From: Candidatus Omnitrophota bacterium
Lineage (GTDB): Bacteria > Omnitrophota > Gorgyraeia > Gygaellales > Profunditerraquicolaceae
NCBI GenBank assembly: GCA_028716305.1
Contig: JAQUQA010000069.1
Span: forward strand, 1-6,470
Direction of reading: 5' to 3'
DNA length: 6,470 nucleotides
Both the position numbers and the translations under genes were made by a program. Numbering within the stretch: the stretch's first letter is position 1; every line of letters starts with the position of its first letter. Under the pieces are notes generated by a model. That model made no database searches and was not told where the DNA came from. It was given only the letters and a program-made list of their open reading frames with translations. Below are positions 5,976-6,470 of the stretch, one piece after another.

Positions 5976-6048
5976 AGCTGGAGACGGGAATTGAACCCGT
6001 GACCCCGTCCTTACCAAGGACGTGCTCTACCAACTGAGCTACTCCAGC
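5976..6048 (-). tRNA. tRNA-Thr (anticodon GGT)
   Basis: The full cloverleaf on the minus strand is: acceptor GCTGGAG/CTCCAGC, D arm GCTC/GAGC with loop AGTTGGTA, anticodon stem CGTCC/GGACG with loop TTGGTAA (anticodon GGT), a five-base variable loop, and T arm ACGGG/CCCGT with TTCAATT. The discriminator is T and the next bases are TTT, so CCA is not encoded and must be added by the CCA enzyme, unlike the neighbouring tRNA-Trp. It is the first gene after the promoter and leader. A tRNA-Thr at the head of this locus is also known in E. coli (thrT-tufB). Confidence 0.96.
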
Positions 6049-6105
6049 AAAGGACTTGCCACGGGCGCACCATTTCGTTTTCTCGTCGATAATAATGAAT
6101 AAATT

Positions 6106-6180
6106 AAAAAAAACCCCACGTTCTAAAAATTTGTTTGGAATTCTTAGAATTTTTACAAACTCTAAGTTTTGTTGGGGATT
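6106..6180 (-). promoter_or_regulatory. Structured leader ending in a terminator-like stem (attenuator or small RNA candidate)
   Basis: On the minus strand CCCCA (6173-6177) can pair with TGGGG (6114-6118), and eight T follow at once (6106-6113), the signature of an intrinsic terminator with a long structured loop. AA at 6179-6180 could add two pairs to the T-run. The loop holds further stems: CUUAGA (6161-6166) with UCUAAG (6143-6148), or UUCUAA (6144-6149) with UUAGAA (6121-6126), or UAAAAAUU (6148-6155) with AAUUUUUA (6124-6131). A segment at 6185-6191 can pair with 6158-6164, placing the C4 in a loop and excluding the terminator stem. No AUG leader peptide is visible. It could instead end rsmA transcripts, or be a short RNA of its own. 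Confidence 0.45.
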
Positions 6181-6194
6181 TATATAGAGTTATA

Positions 6195-6232
6195 AGTATA
6201 TATTAAAATTGAGGATTGTCAAGTTTTTTTTT
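6195..6232 (-). promoter_or_regulatory. Strong sigma-70-type promoter of the operon
   Basis: On the minus strand a perfect TTGACA (6217-6222) stands 16 bp before TATACT (6195-6200; five of six consensus bases). A run of nine A (6224-6232) lies just upstream of the -35 box, like an UP element of growth-rate promoters. Transcription would start at about 6188, and 140 nt of leader precede tRNA-Thr. It lies just after the rsmA stop and is the best promoter match I see, so it probably drives the whole tRNA-Thr to rpoB unit. Confidence 0.75.
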
Positions 6233-6240
6233 GGGTATTT

Positions 6241-6470
6241 TTAGATTTTTTCGAGGTGAGCAAAATCTTGCAGTGAAAGCCGTTCCGCGCGGATACGTGG
6301 ATCAATTTTATAGCAATTAAAAAATTTGTCAAGCTTTTCCTGGGGGACCACCCCTTTTAAACTGTTTTTTAATGTTTTTCTCCTTTGGTTAAAGGCCGCG
6401 CGGATGATCCGGAAAAACCTCTCCTCGTTCTCTGTCGCTACTGCCGGATGGCTGCGCACCTTCAATTCCA
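6241..6470 (-). CDS. rsmA: 16S rRNA dimethyladenosine transferase RsmA (KsgA), C-terminal part
   Basis: RsmA (KsgA) dimethylates two adjacent adenines in the 3'-terminal helix 45 of 16S rRNA late in small-subunit assembly. Only the last 76 codons are in the window; the frame is open to the right edge and has no true start here, so the catalytic Rossmann domain lies outside. What is visible is the small C-terminal helical domain: ELKVRSHPAVATENEERFF, then FFRIIRAAFNQRRKTLKNSL with the family hallmark NQRRKT, then KIDPRIRAERLSLQDFAHLE. Termination at TAA (6241-6243) fits the usual end of the family. It reads in the same direction as the operon, and the promoter begins almost immediately after it, so some read-through into the leader is possible. 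Confidence 0.93.
   Translation of the reverse strand, partial: ELKVRSHPAVATENEERFFRIIRAAFNQRRKTLKNSLKGVVPQEKLDKFFNCYKIDPRIRAERLSLQDFAHLEKI

Noticed and set aside
6049..6190. T-box riboswitch in the leader
   Set aside because: No T-box core sequence (TGGNACCGCG type) or specifier loop is visible, and the downstream gene is a tRNA, not a synthetase or amino-acid gene.

Overview
This window is the classic bacterial secE-nusG-rplKAJL-rpoB transcription/translation locus, read entirely on the minus strand, from high to low coordinates. In transcription order it holds: the 3' end of rsmA (ksgA), a strong promoter and structured leader, tRNA-Thr(GGU), rpmG (L33), tRNA-Trp(CCA), secE, nusG, rplK (L11), rplA (L1), rplJ (L10), rplL (L7/L12) and the first 845 codons of rpoB, which is cut by the left edge. 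Nearly every base from 1 to 5490 is coding. All plus-strand open frames there are antisense shadows of these conserved genes.

The organism is certainly a bacterium (bacterial L33, NusG, SecE, an RpoB rifampicin region, Shine-Dalgarno sequences). RpoB lacks the large early insertion of the E. coli protein, so this is not an enterobacterium. The protein style, the tRNA/rpmG layout and the odd low-complexity spacers remind me of uncultured Omnitrophota-like (PVC-side) genomes. That is an impression from memory, not a placement.

Region by region: 6241-6470 is the C-terminal part of RsmA. 6049-6240 is an AT-rich control region with a near-consensus promoter (TTGACA, 16 bp, TATACT) preceded by an A-tract. 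About 75 nt downstream comes a C4/G4 stem followed by eight T, and the leader between holds four alternately complementary segments. 5548-6048 holds two tRNA genes flanking rpmG; no tuf gene is present. 5622-5780 is a spacer with a 7-bp tandem repeat and a 37-nt palindrome. 4671-4761 is a second spacer built of variants of one short motif. The rest is compact: rplK, rplA and rplJ are 15-18 nt apart, and rplJ overlaps rplL by 8 nt.

The genes form one growth-related transcription unit: ribosomal stalk and L1-arm proteins, the Sec channel subunit, the elongation factor NusG, RNA polymerase beta and two tRNAs, presumably co-transcribed and cut by tRNA processing. I see no new protein system. The least explained and most interesting element is the possible attenuator or small RNA between the promoter and tRNA-Thr, followed by the two repeat-bearing spacers.
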